The notes under the pieces are model-generated. The model saw nothing but the letters and a program-made list of their open reading frames with translations. It ran no database searches and was not told the origin of the DNA. Of a DNA stretch of 64,000 nucleotides, positions 1-8,682 are shown piece after piece. Position numbers and translations under genes: made by a program. Positions within the stretch are counted from its first letter, which is position 1, and each line of letters starts with the position of its first letter. The stretch spans positions 4,813,501-4,877,500 of the forward strand of contig NZ_BNJI01000001.1 of assembly GCF_016587415.1 (NCBI RefSeq). Direction: 5' to 3'. Source of the stretch: Ktedonobacter sp. SOSP1-85 (lineage in GTDB: Bacteria > Chloroflexota > Ktedonobacteria > Ktedonobacterales > Ktedonobacteraceae).

Positions 1-251
1 CTCACTTCACCACTTTACCCCTTGAGCGCCGTAGGCGCGAGAAGTATTTGCCTCTCAAGAAAGGATTGAACGCATGTTCTATATGTATTATGTTGTATTG
101 ACAAATGTTCTACTCGCCAGTTATACTTTCTTTAAATAAACTCAGTTTTGAATCTCATATCTATTGCTGTAGACCTGTTGTAGTGCGAACCAATGTTCTA
201 GCCTATGAGTAGAGCCAGGGTAAGAACACTTGCGGAACGGCGGTCTGGCCA
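1..251. other. Leader interval without a gene
   Basis: I see no coding frame that I can support here. Positions 24-41 carry GAGCGCCGTAGGCGCGAG, a small hairpin-forming motif that recurs at 5213-5230 and, diverged, at 17315-17331. The rest is AT-rich and probably holds the promoter of the ROK gene. Confidence 0.5.
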
Positions 252-1226
252 ATGCGTGCAGACAGGAGTGTCGCGGTGGGGCTGGAGGTTGGGGGGAGTA
301 AAACAACTGTAGCTATAATTGACCGGCAGGGGCGTGTACGACTGCGGAGCGAGACCAAAACGCTGCGCGGGCGACCTCCCATGGCCACGCTTGAACCCTA
401 TGTCCGCGCTATCGAGGGCCTGCTGGCGCAGGCTCGCTCAGAAGGCTGGAGCGTCGAGGGCATCGGGGTCAGCCTTCCTGGTACGCTTGACTACACAAGA
501 CAGCGACCGCTTCTCATTCCCTCAATCCCCGCCCTCAACGGTTTTCCCCTCTACGAACTACTCCAACAACGCTATAAGTTGCCCGTCTGCCTGCTTGAAG
601 ATATGGAGGCCGCGCTCCTGGGCGAGCAGTGCTTTGGCTCGGGTCAGGGGGCGCAACGCCTGCTTTATTTACATGTGAATGCAATTGTCGGGGCGGCCTT
701 TATCGTGGATGGCAAGATAGCCGGACATGAATACGAGCAGCGCCTGCGCCAATATATGGGGCATATCTGCCATATCTCGGTCTCCGCGAGCGGCCCGCGC
801 TGTAGTTGTGGGAAGCGTGGCTGCATCAACACCATGATCTCGCTGGACGCCATGCAGAAAATGGTCCAGCGGGCCGTGCGCCGCGGCGACGAAAGCAACC
901 TCATCACGCGCCTGGTAAACCGCGAAACCCTCACGCCGCGTCTGCTGGCCGAGGAGGCCGAAAACGGCGATAGCGTCGCGCTCCAGATCTACAGCGAGAT
1001 GGGACGCTGGCTCAGCAACGCCATTACCCGTTATGTTGAACTTTTTGAGCCTCATATGTTTATTCTGGGTGGCGACATCCTCTGTAGCAGCGCCTTCCTT
1101 CTCTCCAGCGCCAAAAGCGCCGCCAACACCGACACCAACGCCCGTGTACGCAGCCTGGTCAAGGTCGTCCCCGGCCTTCTCGGGCGCGAGGCCGCTCTCC
1201 TCGGCTCTGTCGTCCCCCTGTTTTAA
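252..1226 (+). CDS. ROK-family sugar kinase or ROK regulator without HTH
   Basis: This 324-residue protein is a typical ROK-family member. The N-terminus has the phosphate-binding pattern GLEVGGSKT near residues 11-19. The segment LLEDMEAALLGE near residue 115 is the place of the ROK catalytic Asp. The zinc motif CSCGKRGC follows near residue 190, with a GH-x-x-H stretch just before it. ROK proteins phosphorylate glucose, fructose, N-acetylglucosamine or similar sugars; those with an N-terminal helix-turn-helix are repressors. No HTH is present here, so a kinase is more likely. The substrate cannot be told. The start is the first ATG and has only a weak ribosome site. Confidence 0.8.
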   Translation: MRADRSVAVGLEVGGSKTTVAIIDRQGRVRLRSETKTLRGRPPMATLEPYVRAIEGLLAQARSEGWSVEGIGVSLPGTLDYTRQRPLLIPSIPALNGFPLYELLQQRYKLPVCLLEDMEAALLGEQCFGSGQGAQRLLYLHVNAIVGAAFIVDGKIAGHEYEQRLRQYMGHICHISVSASGPRCSCGKRGCINTMISLDAMQKMVQRAVRRGDESNLITRLVNRETLTPRLLAEEAENGDSVALQIYSEMGRWLSNAITRYVELFEPHMFILGGDILCSSAFLLSSAKSAANTDTNARVRSLVKVVPGLLGREAALLGSVVPLF

Positions 1227-1356
1227 CCTGCAAGTAGCCGCGTACGCCAGTAGCGGATCTGTTGGCCTTACAAGGTGAATGAGGTACAATTGTTAGTGGA
1301 AAAGTGTGCGAAAGCTTGCGTTTGCTGGTCAACAAGAAGGAATTTGAACAAGCACT

Positions 1357-2145
1357 ATGATGGAAGAGAAGCGTATACCAGTTCTGGTCGTTGATGACAC
1401 ACCAATCAAACGGCGAGGCGTTTGCGAGTTTATCGAGGAGACGCAGACGTTACAATTATGTGGGCAGGCTGAGGAGGCTGAGGAGGCTTTACACCTGGTA
1501 GAGAGTTTGATTCAGGGACAGCCAGAAAATCCCTCCTTGCAAGGCTGGCTTGTATTTTCTGATCTGCGCTTAGGCTCGGACAACGGTGTAGAACTGGGGC
1601 GAACCCTGCTTGAAATGGCGCCTGGCCTGCGGATAGTTGTTTATACCCAGGACCCGAGTTGGGCGCTGGCGGCGGAGATCTTTCGCCAGGAATACACGCG
1701 CCGTGGGACATCGCGCAGTGCCAGTCGTCGCCGGGGCAAGACCAGGGGCCTGCATGGCTATGTCCTCTTCGGCAATATGCTTCCCGACTACCTTGAGCGC
1801 ATCGTTGAGAAGGTCGTGGACCAGAATGAGACCTTCATCGATGACGAGGTGCTGAACTTCCTACTGGAGCGCCTGCGGGGCGAGCGCCTGACGCCGCGTC
1901 AGGAGGAATGCGCCTCCCTTATCGCGCTTGGCCTGAGCAATGATGAGATCGCCACGCGTATGGGCTTCCTAAATAGCAAGGGGCTGCCCAATATTGGACC
2001 GGTCGAGAACCTCGTGAGCGAGCTCTACAACTTCTTCGCCATCTACGGCGCCCCCAGTGATCCCGGCCGACGCGTCCTGCTGGCCCACGCCTATGAGGCC
2101 TACGCTGGCCTGCGTGGCAAGCCCTCCGATCCCATCCGAGATTAA
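1357..2145 (+). CDS. Response regulator with LuxR-like C-terminal domain
   Basis: The protein has 262 residues. It opens with a receiver domain: VLVVDDTP gives the acidic pair, and VFSDLRLG near residue 69 gives the likely phosphoacceptor Asp. The C-terminal part, LTPRQEECASLIALGLSND from about residue 185, resembles the LuxR/NarL helix-turn-helix. The linker between the domains has an unusual Arg-rich stretch (RRGTSRSASRRRGK). AAGGA lies upstream of the ATG, and a second ATG follows at once. It faces the histidine kinase at 2162-4234 tail to tail with only 16 bases between the stops. I infer that the two form a signalling pair. Confidence 0.8.
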   Translation: MMEEKRIPVLVVDDTPIKRRGVCEFIEETQTLQLCGQAEEAEEALHLVESLIQGQPENPSLQGWLVFSDLRLGSDNGVELGRTLLEMAPGLRIVVYTQDPSWALAAEIFRQEYTRRGTSRSASRRRGKTRGLHGYVLFGNMLPDYLERIVEKVVDQNETFIDDEVLNFLLERLRGERLTPRQEECASLIALGLSNDEIATRMGFLNSKGLPNIGPVENLVSELYNFFAIYGAPSDPGRRVLLAHAYEAYAGLRGKPSDPIRD

Positions 2146-2161
2146 AGTGAATGGCCCGACG

Positions 2162-4234
2162 CTACTCACTCTCCTCGCGGACGCGGGTCGGGTTGAGCGC
2201 GGCCTCCTGGTGCAGGAGGGAGGCGGGAAGCGGGAGCGTCAGGCGCACCACGGTCCCGTGCTCTGTGGCATCATCTTGTGTCCTGGGAACGGAATCGACG
2301 GTCAGGAAGCCGCCCGCCTCGCGTGCCTTCAGTCGGGCCTTGAAGAGACTTGTTCTGGTCAGGGGTACCGCGACTGGATCGAAGCCTCGCCCGTTATCCT
2401 GAATGGTCACCTCAAGCTTCGCGTTGGCGTTCTTGGAATTATATTCTGTGAAGACACGCGCATATTTGGCGCCTGCATGATTGTAGACATTAAGCAGGGC
2501 CTGGGTGATAGTGTAAGAGATGGCCTCCGCAATGCTCTCCCCCTCGGGCGTCTTCTCCAGGTCCAGTGTCAGGACATCCAGTGCCCAGAGATCGGCCTGT
2601 ACACGCACATGCGACTCGGGATGGAGCGCGGGCAGATCCTCGCGGACCAGCTTCTCCAGGTGCAGGCGCAGGCCCAGGCTGCGCCGCTGATAGGCGTCCT
2701 CAACCAGCAATTGCAGCCCCCGCAGATCGCTCTCAAGCTCCTCGCTGATCTTGCGCACCCTGGTCAGGGCCTCCACTACCGGCCGGACATCGACGCGCCC
2801 ATCAGGCGAGCGGTCGGTCTCTACACTGAGTTTATGTTGCCAGTGTCCCAGCAGTGAGCGGATACGTAGCGCGTGCTGCTTCGGCTGATCGTGGATGCGC
2901 TGGGAGAGCAGTGAGCGCAGATGGGCGTCGGCATGCAGCAGCAGGGAGGTCGCCTGCTCCAACTCCCGGTTACTCTGGCGTAGCTCGCGCGCCGTCTTCT
3001 GCTGCTCATAGAGCGCCTGCTCACGCTCAGTCGAGGTCTTCTGTAGCTCCTGAAGGGCCATCTCGCGTTGCTCAAGCGTCAGGTGTAAGCGATCCAACAG
3101 GCGCAGCGAACGAATGGCGTAGAAGAGCACCAGGGGATAGATCGCCGCCAGTATATAGAAGGTCGTTAGCGGGATCAGCGTATGCCCGGTAAAGAGGATG
3201 GGCACAACGCCAAGGCAAGCGCCCAGGCCCACAGCCCCTAGCCAGAGCATAAAGAGATCGAAGATCCGGTGGCGCACCCGCGTTGGGATGGGGCCTTCCT
3301 GCCTGTGGCCATCGCGGCCCGGCAAGACATAGATCAGGGTGCTCAGGCCAATCAAGAGACTCACCAGGCCGCCGAAGACCGCGTAGCCCAGGCTCGCCGT
3401 CAGGTTCACTCGCGTAGGTACCCGCCCGGTAAGCAGTAACGAACTCCATTCGTAGGCCAGAAGCGCGATCAGCGGCAAGTAGGGCGGGAGGTCTATACTC
3501 AGGCTGGGCATGCGCGAATGGTGCAGCGAGGTAGGACGGTAGGTCAGGCTCAGGTGGATAAAGCAGGCCCCCATCAGGGCGAAGGCCGGGACCCACAGCA
3601 ACTGAAAGACCAGGCTTGGCGCATAGGCCACCTGGATATTCCCCCAATGGCTATAGAGCAGGAGCAGCATCGCGGGCGGGATCATCGTAATGCCCTCCAC
3701 CGCGCCGTTCCAATCGCTGGCCGTAAAGAGCAGGATGCCCCCGATCAGCAGCCAGATAAAGCCAGCCACCAGGCTCAGACCATAGTTTTGCCACCACATC
3801 ATCAGCGTAAAGGTCATGGCGGGACTGCTAATGGTGCTGGTCTGAGTTTGACTGTTACTCGTTGTAGTGAAGGTATAGGTGATGAGCGTGCCGGGCCTGG
3901 CATGAGCATAGGCCTGAGTTAGCCCTTGTGGGGCGGGTACCCCATTCACCGAGACCAGGCGTGTGCTACTGGTGAGGGTATCGGGCCTGACATTGAAATT
4001 TGTGAGCTCAGGCGTGGTGGAGACAATAACAACCCGTCCATCGGTATCTACAGCCCAGTAGAAGCCGCCAAACGATTTTCCAACCTCGTTGAGCAGGCGG
4101 AGATGGCCGAGACTACCGATAGCTAGCAGGATAAGCCCTATAAGCAGGTAGCCCACGCGAAACTTGATTCGCTGCTGGTGCCACCAATTCTCTTTGGTCT
4201 GACGAGAAGATATCGACACAACATAGTCTAGCAC
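2162..4234 (-). CDS. Membrane sensor histidine kinase
   Basis: The frame encodes 690 residues. An N-terminal membrane helix is followed by an extracytoplasmic segment that recalls a PDZ-like fold (RLVSVNGVPAPQG), then seven or so hydrophobic helices. A coiled coil from about residue 390 leads to a NarL-type phosphoacceptor region with QRIHDQPKQ. The C-terminal ATPase domain shows IQDNGRGFDP as its G1-type box. The His-containing segment is divergent, so the phosphorylated residue is uncertain. The start is GTG and has no good ribosome site. A remnant at 16521-16582 keeps the same reading frame next to this start, which supports coding there. It is convergent with the response regulator at 1357-2145. 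Confidence 0.8.
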   Translation of the reverse strand: MLDYVVSISSRQTKENWWHQQRIKFRVGYLLIGLILLAIGSLGHLRLLNEVGKSFGGFYWAVDTDGRVVIVSTTPELTNFNVRPDTLTSSTRLVSVNGVPAPQGLTQAYAHARPGTLITYTFTTTSNSQTQTSTISSPAMTFTLMMWWQNYGLSLVAGFIWLLIGGILLFTASDWNGAVEGITMIPPAMLLLLYSHWGNIQVAYAPSLVFQLLWVPAFALMGACFIHLSLTYRPTSLHHSRMPSLSIDLPPYLPLIALLAYEWSSLLLTGRVPTRVNLTASLGYAVFGGLVSLLIGLSTLIYVLPGRDGHRQEGPIPTRVRHRIFDLFMLWLGAVGLGACLGVVPILFTGHTLIPLTTFYILAAIYPLVLFYAIRSLRLLDRLHLTLEQREMALQELQKTSTEREQALYEQQKTARELRQSNRELEQATSLLLHADAHLRSLLSQRIHDQPKQHALRIRSLLGHWQHKLSVETDRSPDGRVDVRPVVEALTRVRKISEELESDLRGLQLLVEDAYQRRSLGLRLHLEKLVREDLPALHPESHVRVQADLWALDVLTLDLEKTPEGESIAEAISYTITQALLNVYNHAGAKYARVFTEYNSKNANAKLEVTIQDNGRGFDPVAVPLTRTSLFKARLKAREAGGFLTVDSVPRTQDDATEHGTVVRLTLPLPASLLHQEAALNPTRVREESE

Positions 4235-4279
4235 GCTATGAAATCAAACTGCAAGAGGCGGGAAAATAGCTGTGTTATG

Positions 4280-4330
4280 GTTATGTTCTGGTGGGTTGCG
4301 GGCTGAGCCCGCAACCCACCAGAACATAAC
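4280..4330. repeat. Perfect palindrome, 25-bp arms
   Basis: Arms 4280-4304 and 4306-4330 are perfect inverted copies with one base between them. The core contains TGGTGGGTTGCGGGCT. It lies between the kinase start and the conserved TetR promoter. The paralogous block near 16.58 kb lacks it, so it looks inserted rather than ancestral. No T-run follows it. Confidence 0.85.
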
Positions 4331-4340
4331 TGACTCCTAG

Positions 4341-4385
4341 AGAGAGTTTGTGTGGGTTGTACACTGATTTGTAGAATGACCGTGA
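4341..4385 (+). promoter_or_regulatory. Conserved promoter/operator region of TetR copy 1
   Basis: The stretch around TTGTACACTGAT is nearly the same as 16605-16650 upstream of the paralogous TetR gene, although the flanks differ. Conservation between two diverged copies suggests promoter and TetR-operator function. TGTACA is a short palindrome inside it. Confidence 0.5.
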
Positions 4386-4417
4386 ATGCGAAAAGATGAC
4401 GATAGGGTCAACGCCTG

Positions 4418-4483
4418 GTCCATGCAAGCATGGACCCTACAAAGAGAGGGCGACAACCCTGTAGGGTCCATGCTTGCATGGAC
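4418..4483. repeat. Inverted repeat, 23-bp arms
   Basis: Arms 4418-4440 and 4461-4483 are perfect inverted copies. Each arm is itself nearly palindromic around GTCCATGCAAGCATGGAC. The spacer is 20 bases. It sits between the conserved promoter and the TetR start. The paralogous copy has only a short leader at this place, so about 70 bp appears to have been added here. It would put a strong hairpin in the 5' untranslated RNA. Confidence 0.8.
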
Positions 4484-4504
4484 TAAATGTGTGGGAGGTG
4501 GAGC

Positions 4505-5137
4505 ATGGAGCAGGCATCTACAAGCGAGCAAGCACAGACATTAAAGGAGAAGCAGCGGCAGGAGCGTGAGCGGCTCATCCTTGCCGCGGCGGAAGAGGTA
4601 CTCTACGAGAAGGGGTATCATGATACCTCCATCGACGAGATTGCCGCGCGTGTGGGGGTTGCCAAAGGGACGGTGTATCTGCATTTCCCCAGCAAAGAGG
4701 AGCTTGTCTTCGCTGTCTTTCTGCACAACTTCGACGCATTTGTACGTGCCATTGATGAGGCCCTGAACGAGGACATGCCGCCGCGCCAGCAGCTTGAGAC
4801 CATTCTAACCTGCATGTATGGTGGCTTCTATATCAAGCAGATTCAGCTCCTCTATAACAGCGTCGATATGAAGCGCCTCTTCGAGGTCAGGCGTGAGCAG
4901 GAGCCGCGCCCCTGGGAGCAGCTCGCGGCGCGCATCGCCTCCATCCTGGAGGCGGGCAAAGCCCGTGGCGACTTTGATTCTGTAACGCCGACCAGCGTCC
5001 AGGTTGCCACCTTCTTCAGCCTGCTCTCGCCGCGCAGCTACGAACGCCTGGTCCTGGGCGAGCACATGGATGTCCAGGAGCTGGTCCAGCACCTGAAGCA
5101 CATCTACTTCAATGGCATCATAGCTCACAAAGAGTAA
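4505..5137 (+). CDS. TetR/AcrR-family regulator, copy 1
   Basis: The protein has 210 residues. The N-terminal HTH is clear: ILAAAEEVLYEKGYHDTS followed by IDEIAARVGVAKGTVYLHF with the usual TetR recognition helix. The C-terminal ligand domain is variable, as is normal. I chose the ATG at 4505 over 4487 because GGGAGG ends six bases upstream and the paralogue at 16687 starts at the same residue. The stump of an MFS exporter follows, so the gene probably controlled an efflux pump. A 33-bp-arm palindrome directly follows the stop. Confidence 0.9.
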   Translation: MEQASTSEQAQTLKEKQRQERERLILAAAEEVLYEKGYHDTSIDEIAARVGVAKGTVYLHFPSKEELVFAVFLHNFDAFVRAIDEALNEDMPPRQQLETILTCMYGGFYIKQIQLLYNSVDMKRLFEVRREQEPRPWEQLAARIASILEAGKARGDFDSVTPTSVQVATFFSLLSPRSYERLVLGEHMDVQELVQHLKHIYFNGIIAHKE

Positions 5138-5141
5138 ATAA

Positions 5142-5210
5142 TGGTTGATGTGGTTGTGGTGGGTCGTGGCAGCCAGAGGCTGCCACGACCCACCACAACC
5201 ACATCAACCA
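5142..5210. repeat. Perfect palindrome, 33-bp arms
   Basis: Arms 5142-5174 and 5178-5210 are perfect inverted copies with a three-base loop. The core TGGTGGGTCGTGGCAGCC resembles that of 4280-4330. It lies right behind the TetR stop and is missing from the paralogous block at 17.28 kb. It could stop transcription, but no T-tract follows. Confidence 0.85.
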
Positions 5211-5212
5211 GC

Positions 5213-5230
5213 GAGCGCCGTAGGCGCGAG
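5213..5230. repeat. Short hairpin repeat GAGCGCCGTAGGCGCGAG
   Basis: This is identical to 24-41. The related GAGTGCCGCAGGCGCGA is found at 17315-17331, at the same position relative to the second TetR-MFS pair. It can form GCGCC-GTA-GGCGC. Confidence 0.6.
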
Positions 5231-5300
5231 CCAGTGCGCGAAGCATTATTATAAATACCGCCAGGGAAGGCCTAAGAGCGTAGAAAGGGGATTCATGCCC

Positions 5301-5447
5301 ATGACTACAGTTTCCAGGCCACTTGAAACCAGGCACGAGGAGACCTACGAGGAGCCACAGTACTCCACCCGCGATACCCTCCTGACCATGCTAGGTGTCC
5401 TCATGGTCATGCTGCTGGCCTCGCTGGACCAGACTAACTCGCTATGA
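5301..5447 (+). pseudogene. 5' stump of a DHA2-type MFS exporter
   Basis: The first 45 codons match the start of the MFS gene at 17381 almost residue by residue (LLTMLGVLMVMLLASLDQT). Identity ends at about 5435 and a stop follows three codons later. Only the leader and part of the first membrane helix remain. The homologous ATG is 5301; an ATG at 5295 is also in frame. The exporter linked to TetR copy 1 is therefore lost, and its 3' side has been replaced by unrelated sequence. Confidence 0.85.
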
Positions 5448-5523
5448 AACCGCACATGACCTTATGCGCCTGACCCTCGAACTGGCCGACCTCCTGGGCA
5501 TTTCTCTGGAAGAGATGGAATAG
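5437..5523 (+). pseudogene. 3' remnant of an unidentified gene
   Basis: Right after the MFS break, another frame reads 28 codons to a stop (LELADLLGISLEEME at the end). It looks like the tail of a helical protein joined here by a deletion. I do not recognise the family. Confidence 0.4.
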
Positions 5524-5549
5524 TCCGTACGCTTCTGTAAACTCTTGGG

Positions 5550-5600
5550 ATACTCCTGATATCGTACGTTTGTATAGTTAACGTACGATACCAGGAGTAT
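5550..5600. terminator. Inverted repeat, probable terminator
   Basis: Arms 5550-5569 and 5581-5600 pair over 20 positions with one mismatch. They lie downstream of the STAND-TPR gene on the minus strand and of the TetR/MFS remnant on the plus strand, so the hairpin could serve both. Confidence 0.5.
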
Positions 5601-5693
5601 TGCCTATCTTTGGGCATATAATCCCAATAAAAAAACACATTCGTTATCTTCAGGCGTTGTGATTCGTTGCTCAAAAATTTAGGATGAACCAAT

Positions 5694-8267
5694 CTATTCT
5701 TGCGTTTCTTCACTTTCCCTGTTTTCGCCCTGCTCTTGTTGCGCAAACAATTGAAGAAGTGCCTCCAGATCTCCGTTCGTATACAGATGTGATAAGAGGG
5801 CCAGGTGGTTCATCAGAATCTGCTGTGTTTGAGGATGCTCCTTCCCTAAAGATGCGAAAGTAATGGTCACGGCGCGCCTAGAAAGCGATTCGGCCTCAGC
5901 GTAGCGCCCTTGCTCATAATAGAGTCCCGCCAGGTTGCTGAAGCTGCCAGCGGTATCAGGATGGTCAGCTCCTAGCTGCTCTTGAGCAATCGTCAGAGCA
6001 CGCTGATGCAGTGGCTCAGCCTCAGCGTAGCGCCCCTGGGCTTGATAAAGTTCGGCCAGATTGTTGAGGCTGGTGCCGGTCTGAGGATGGTCAGCTCCTA
6101 GCTGCTCTTGAGCAATCGTCAGAGCACGCTGATACAGTGGCTCAGCCTCAGCGTAGCGACCCTGGGCTCGATAGAGTCCCGCCAGATTGCTGAGGCTGGT
6201 GCCGGTCTGAGGATGGTCAACCCCCAACTGCTCTTGAGCAATCGTCAGAGCACGCTGATACAGTGGTTCGGCCTCAGCATAGCGACCCTGGGCTCGATAA
6301 AGTTCGGCCAGATTGTTGAAGCCAGCGGCGGTCTGAGGATGGTCAACTCCCAACTGCTCTTCCTTAACCGCTAGGGCACGCTGGAAAAGTGGTTCAGCCT
6401 CAGCGTAGCGACCCTGGGCTCGATAGAGGAGCGCCAAGTTGTTGAAGCTGGCTGCGGTCTGAGGATGGTCAGCTCCTAGCTGCTCTTGAGCAATCGTCAG
6501 AGCACGCTGATGCAGTGGCTCAGCCTCAGCGTAGCGCCCCTGGGCTCGATAAAGTTCGGCCAGATTGTTGAGGCTGGTGCCGGTCTGAGGATGGTCAGCT
6601 CCTAGCTGCTCTTGAGCAATCGTCAGAGCACGCTGATACAGTGGCTCAGCCTCAGCGTAGCGACCCTGATGAAGATAGAGTAACGCCAGATTGTTGAAGA
6701 TGGTGCCAATCTCAGGATGATCAGTTTCCAACTGCTCTTGAGTAATCGCCAGGGCATGCTGGTAGAGTGGTTCAGCCTCCTCATACTGAGCGCGTTTGTC
6801 CAAGTAGTAAGCTATCGCATGTAGCAATCGTGCTCCTTCCAGTTTCTTATGTCTCAAGATAAGAATCCACTTCGCACACATGAGCGCATGGGGAAGGAGG
6901 AACTCACATTCCGACCACGTTCCATATTCCCCACTTGGGAAAACGGCATTGACAAGGTGGACTGCTTGCCCCATCCACTGCTGTCGTTCCTCTTCAGCGA
7001 GCACGTCTTGGATTACTTCCTGCACTAAACGATGTAGAGAGAGGATCTGTTCTGCCCATTCTACTAATGAATAGCGGTAAAGGAGTCCAAGCGCCTCATC
7101 GGTCGCCAAGGTATTGTTTGGATGCTCAGATGCAGTGATCCCTGCAACCACAAGTGGTTCTGGGATCTGATCAGGAGCGAGAAAGGCACAGAACTGGAGC
7201 GCTTTGCCTGCCAGCGCATTTTGCTCCTGAATCGTTTCCCAGGAGAGCCAGAAGGTCATGAAGACCGAATCGGGATGGTCAGTAATGTTGCTCAGGTCTT
7301 TGGCCTGACGACGATCCAGCAGGTCCTGCCGACGCTGGTGATAGAGATCAATGTATTGCTTCAGTGATTTTCTATTCTCGGCAATATATGCTCCCGCTTG
7401 ATCGAGGGCCAGTGGAAGCCGGTCCAGAAGCTGACACAGTTCTCTGGCAAGAACGATGTCATCAGCGCTGGCCTTTGTGACAGGAGCTTTTCTGTTGATA
7501 CGTTTGGAACGCCGCAGAAGGAAAAGGATGGCATCCTCCTCCGAAAACAAAGGAAGGATTTCACTGTGAGCCAGCGTCCCTAACTCCCGGCTTCTCGTAG
7601 TAATCAGCACACTTCCCTGATGTTTACTTGGAATGAAGGTGGAAAGAATGGCATAAGGGTCTTCGACATTATCGAAAATAAGCAACCAGCCAGAATGTTT
7701 CTGCAACCAGCCTTTGACGGCTGCAATCTGCTGATCCGCCTCTTGCTGTTCTGGGAGTCCCAATACCTCGGTTGCCAGTCGAAGATACGCTGCTGTCGCA
7801 ACCGCTAACGAGTCTGCTGGTATCCAGAGTACAGCTTCATAATACTCCCCATATTGATGGGCATACTCCACTGCGACCTGGGTCTTGCCAATGCCTCCTA
7901 AGCCACTGAGCGATTGAGTTAACGCGGTTGTTCTTGCTCCTGGAACAAGGGTTTGTCGTAACGAGCCCAAAACCGTTTCACGTCCAATGAAGTAGGGATT
8001 GCGTGGATAGGGAACGTCCCAGTAAGCGGCAGGCCAGTGTTCGATGCTCATCCCTGCTGCAATTAACAATCCTTTGCGTTCCTCTTGAGAAAGTACGAGC
8101 TCATCAGCGAGTCGGAGGACAACGCCTCTTGAGGGGATAGTTCCACTTTCCCACGAGGCAATAGTATTGCGATGCACGCCCATCCTCTTCGCGAGTTCGC
8201 TCTGTTTCCATCCACATCGCCCGTAATAGGTAACAAGAAGCTCAGCAAATTGCGCTTTGTTTGCCAT
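5694..8267 (-). CDS. XRE-HTH / NB-ARC (STAND) / TPR protein
   Basis: The protein has 857 residues in three parts. An XRE-type HTH (KQSELAKRMGVHRNTIASWE) occupies about residues 18-40. A STAND NTPase follows, with the P-loop SGLGGIGKT near residue 125 and a Walker B-like LLIFDNVED near 195. The C-terminal third has eight TPR units of 42 residues of the kinesin-light-chain type (NNLAELYRAQGRYAEAEPL). STAND proteins oligomerise after ligand sensing and act in regulation or in defence; the HTH favours a transcriptional role. A small membrane protein is encoded divergently. Effector and ligand are unknown. Confidence 0.85.
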   Translation of the reverse strand: MANKAQFAELLVTYYGRCGWKQSELAKRMGVHRNTIASWESGTIPSRGVVLRLADELVLSQEERKGLLIAAGMSIEHWPAAYWDVPYPRNPYFIGRETVLGSLRQTLVPGARTTALTQSLSGLGGIGKTQVAVEYAHQYGEYYEAVLWIPADSLAVATAAYLRLATEVLGLPEQQEADQQIAAVKGWLQKHSGWLLIFDNVEDPYAILSTFIPSKHQGSVLITTRSRELGTLAHSEILPLFSEEDAILFLLRRSKRINRKAPVTKASADDIVLARELCQLLDRLPLALDQAGAYIAENRKSLKQYIDLYHQRRQDLLDRRQAKDLSNITDHPDSVFMTFWLSWETIQEQNALAGKALQFCAFLAPDQIPEPLVVAGITASEHPNNTLATDEALGLLYRYSLVEWAEQILSLHRLVQEVIQDVLAEEERQQWMGQAVHLVNAVFPSGEYGTWSECEFLLPHALMCAKWILILRHKKLEGARLLHAIAYYLDKRAQYEEAEPLYQHALAITQEQLETDHPEIGTIFNNLALLYLHQGRYAEAEPLYQRALTIAQEQLGADHPQTGTSLNNLAELYRAQGRYAEAEPLHQRALTIAQEQLGADHPQTAASFNNLALLYRAQGRYAEAEPLFQRALAVKEEQLGVDHPQTAAGFNNLAELYRAQGRYAEAEPLYQRALTIAQEQLGVDHPQTGTSLSNLAGLYRAQGRYAEAEPLYQRALTIAQEQLGADHPQTGTSLNNLAELYQAQGRYAEAEPLHQRALTIAQEQLGADHPDTAGSFSNLAGLYYEQGRYAEAESLSRRAVTITFASLGKEHPQTQQILMNHLALLSHLYTNGDLEALLQLFAQQEQGENRESEETQE
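5826..6833 (-). repeat. Eight tandem 126-bp TPR units
   Basis: The TPR part of the STAND gene consists of eight in-frame 126-bp units. Several neighbouring units are almost identical at the DNA level, which points to recent expansion or gene conversion. The unit number is expected to vary between strains. Confidence 0.8.
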
Positions 8268-8397
8268 CCATATCCCCTTTGCACATCAAATGCACTGTTT
8301 TGGCACATCCTTGATCCTGCTTTTTCCCCCATACTTTGATTGACCGGTTAGGAACTCTCGTTGTGGTGCGCACCATCATTCCTACTGGAGGATTTTG

Positions 8398-8682
8398 ATG
8401 GAGATTCTGTTTCACTTACCCTGGTGGATCTGGCTCATATTGAGCATCATTCCGTACTCTCTCAATAAACGAGGGAGAGGGGCAAAACTGGAGTCGCTCG
8501 TTCTTTCAGCTCTTTTCTGGCGATTCTCCTTCACTTCTCGAAGGGGACTTTCTACCTGGAGCTTTTCGCTTCCATGGGTCAGACGCCTTCAACGCAGCTC
8601 TATTCTGCGCAAGCAGGTAGCGTCAGTATGGGGAAAATTGATCCAGGAAGGAGCGAAGAAGCTTCTGTCATTGTGGCACTGA
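8398..8682 (+). CDS. Small membrane protein, unknown function
   Basis: The frame encodes 94 residues. GGAG stands eight bases before the ATG at 8398. Residues 2-20 (FHLPWWIWLILSIIPYS) form one membrane helix, and the rest is basic and serine-rich. The gene is divergent from the STAND-TPR gene and shares its 130-bp promoter interval. I do not recognise the family. It may be a membrane partner of the STAND protein, but position is the only evidence. Confidence 0.45.
   Translation: MEILFHLPWWIWLILSIIPYSLNKRGRGAKLESLVLSALFWRFSFTSRRGLSTWSFSLPWVRRLQRSSILRKQVASVWGKLIQEGAKKLLSLWH

Noticed and set aside
5826..6833. Noncoding tandem repeat
   Set aside because: The 126-bp periodicity is in frame and encodes canonical 42-residue TPR units of the STAND protein.
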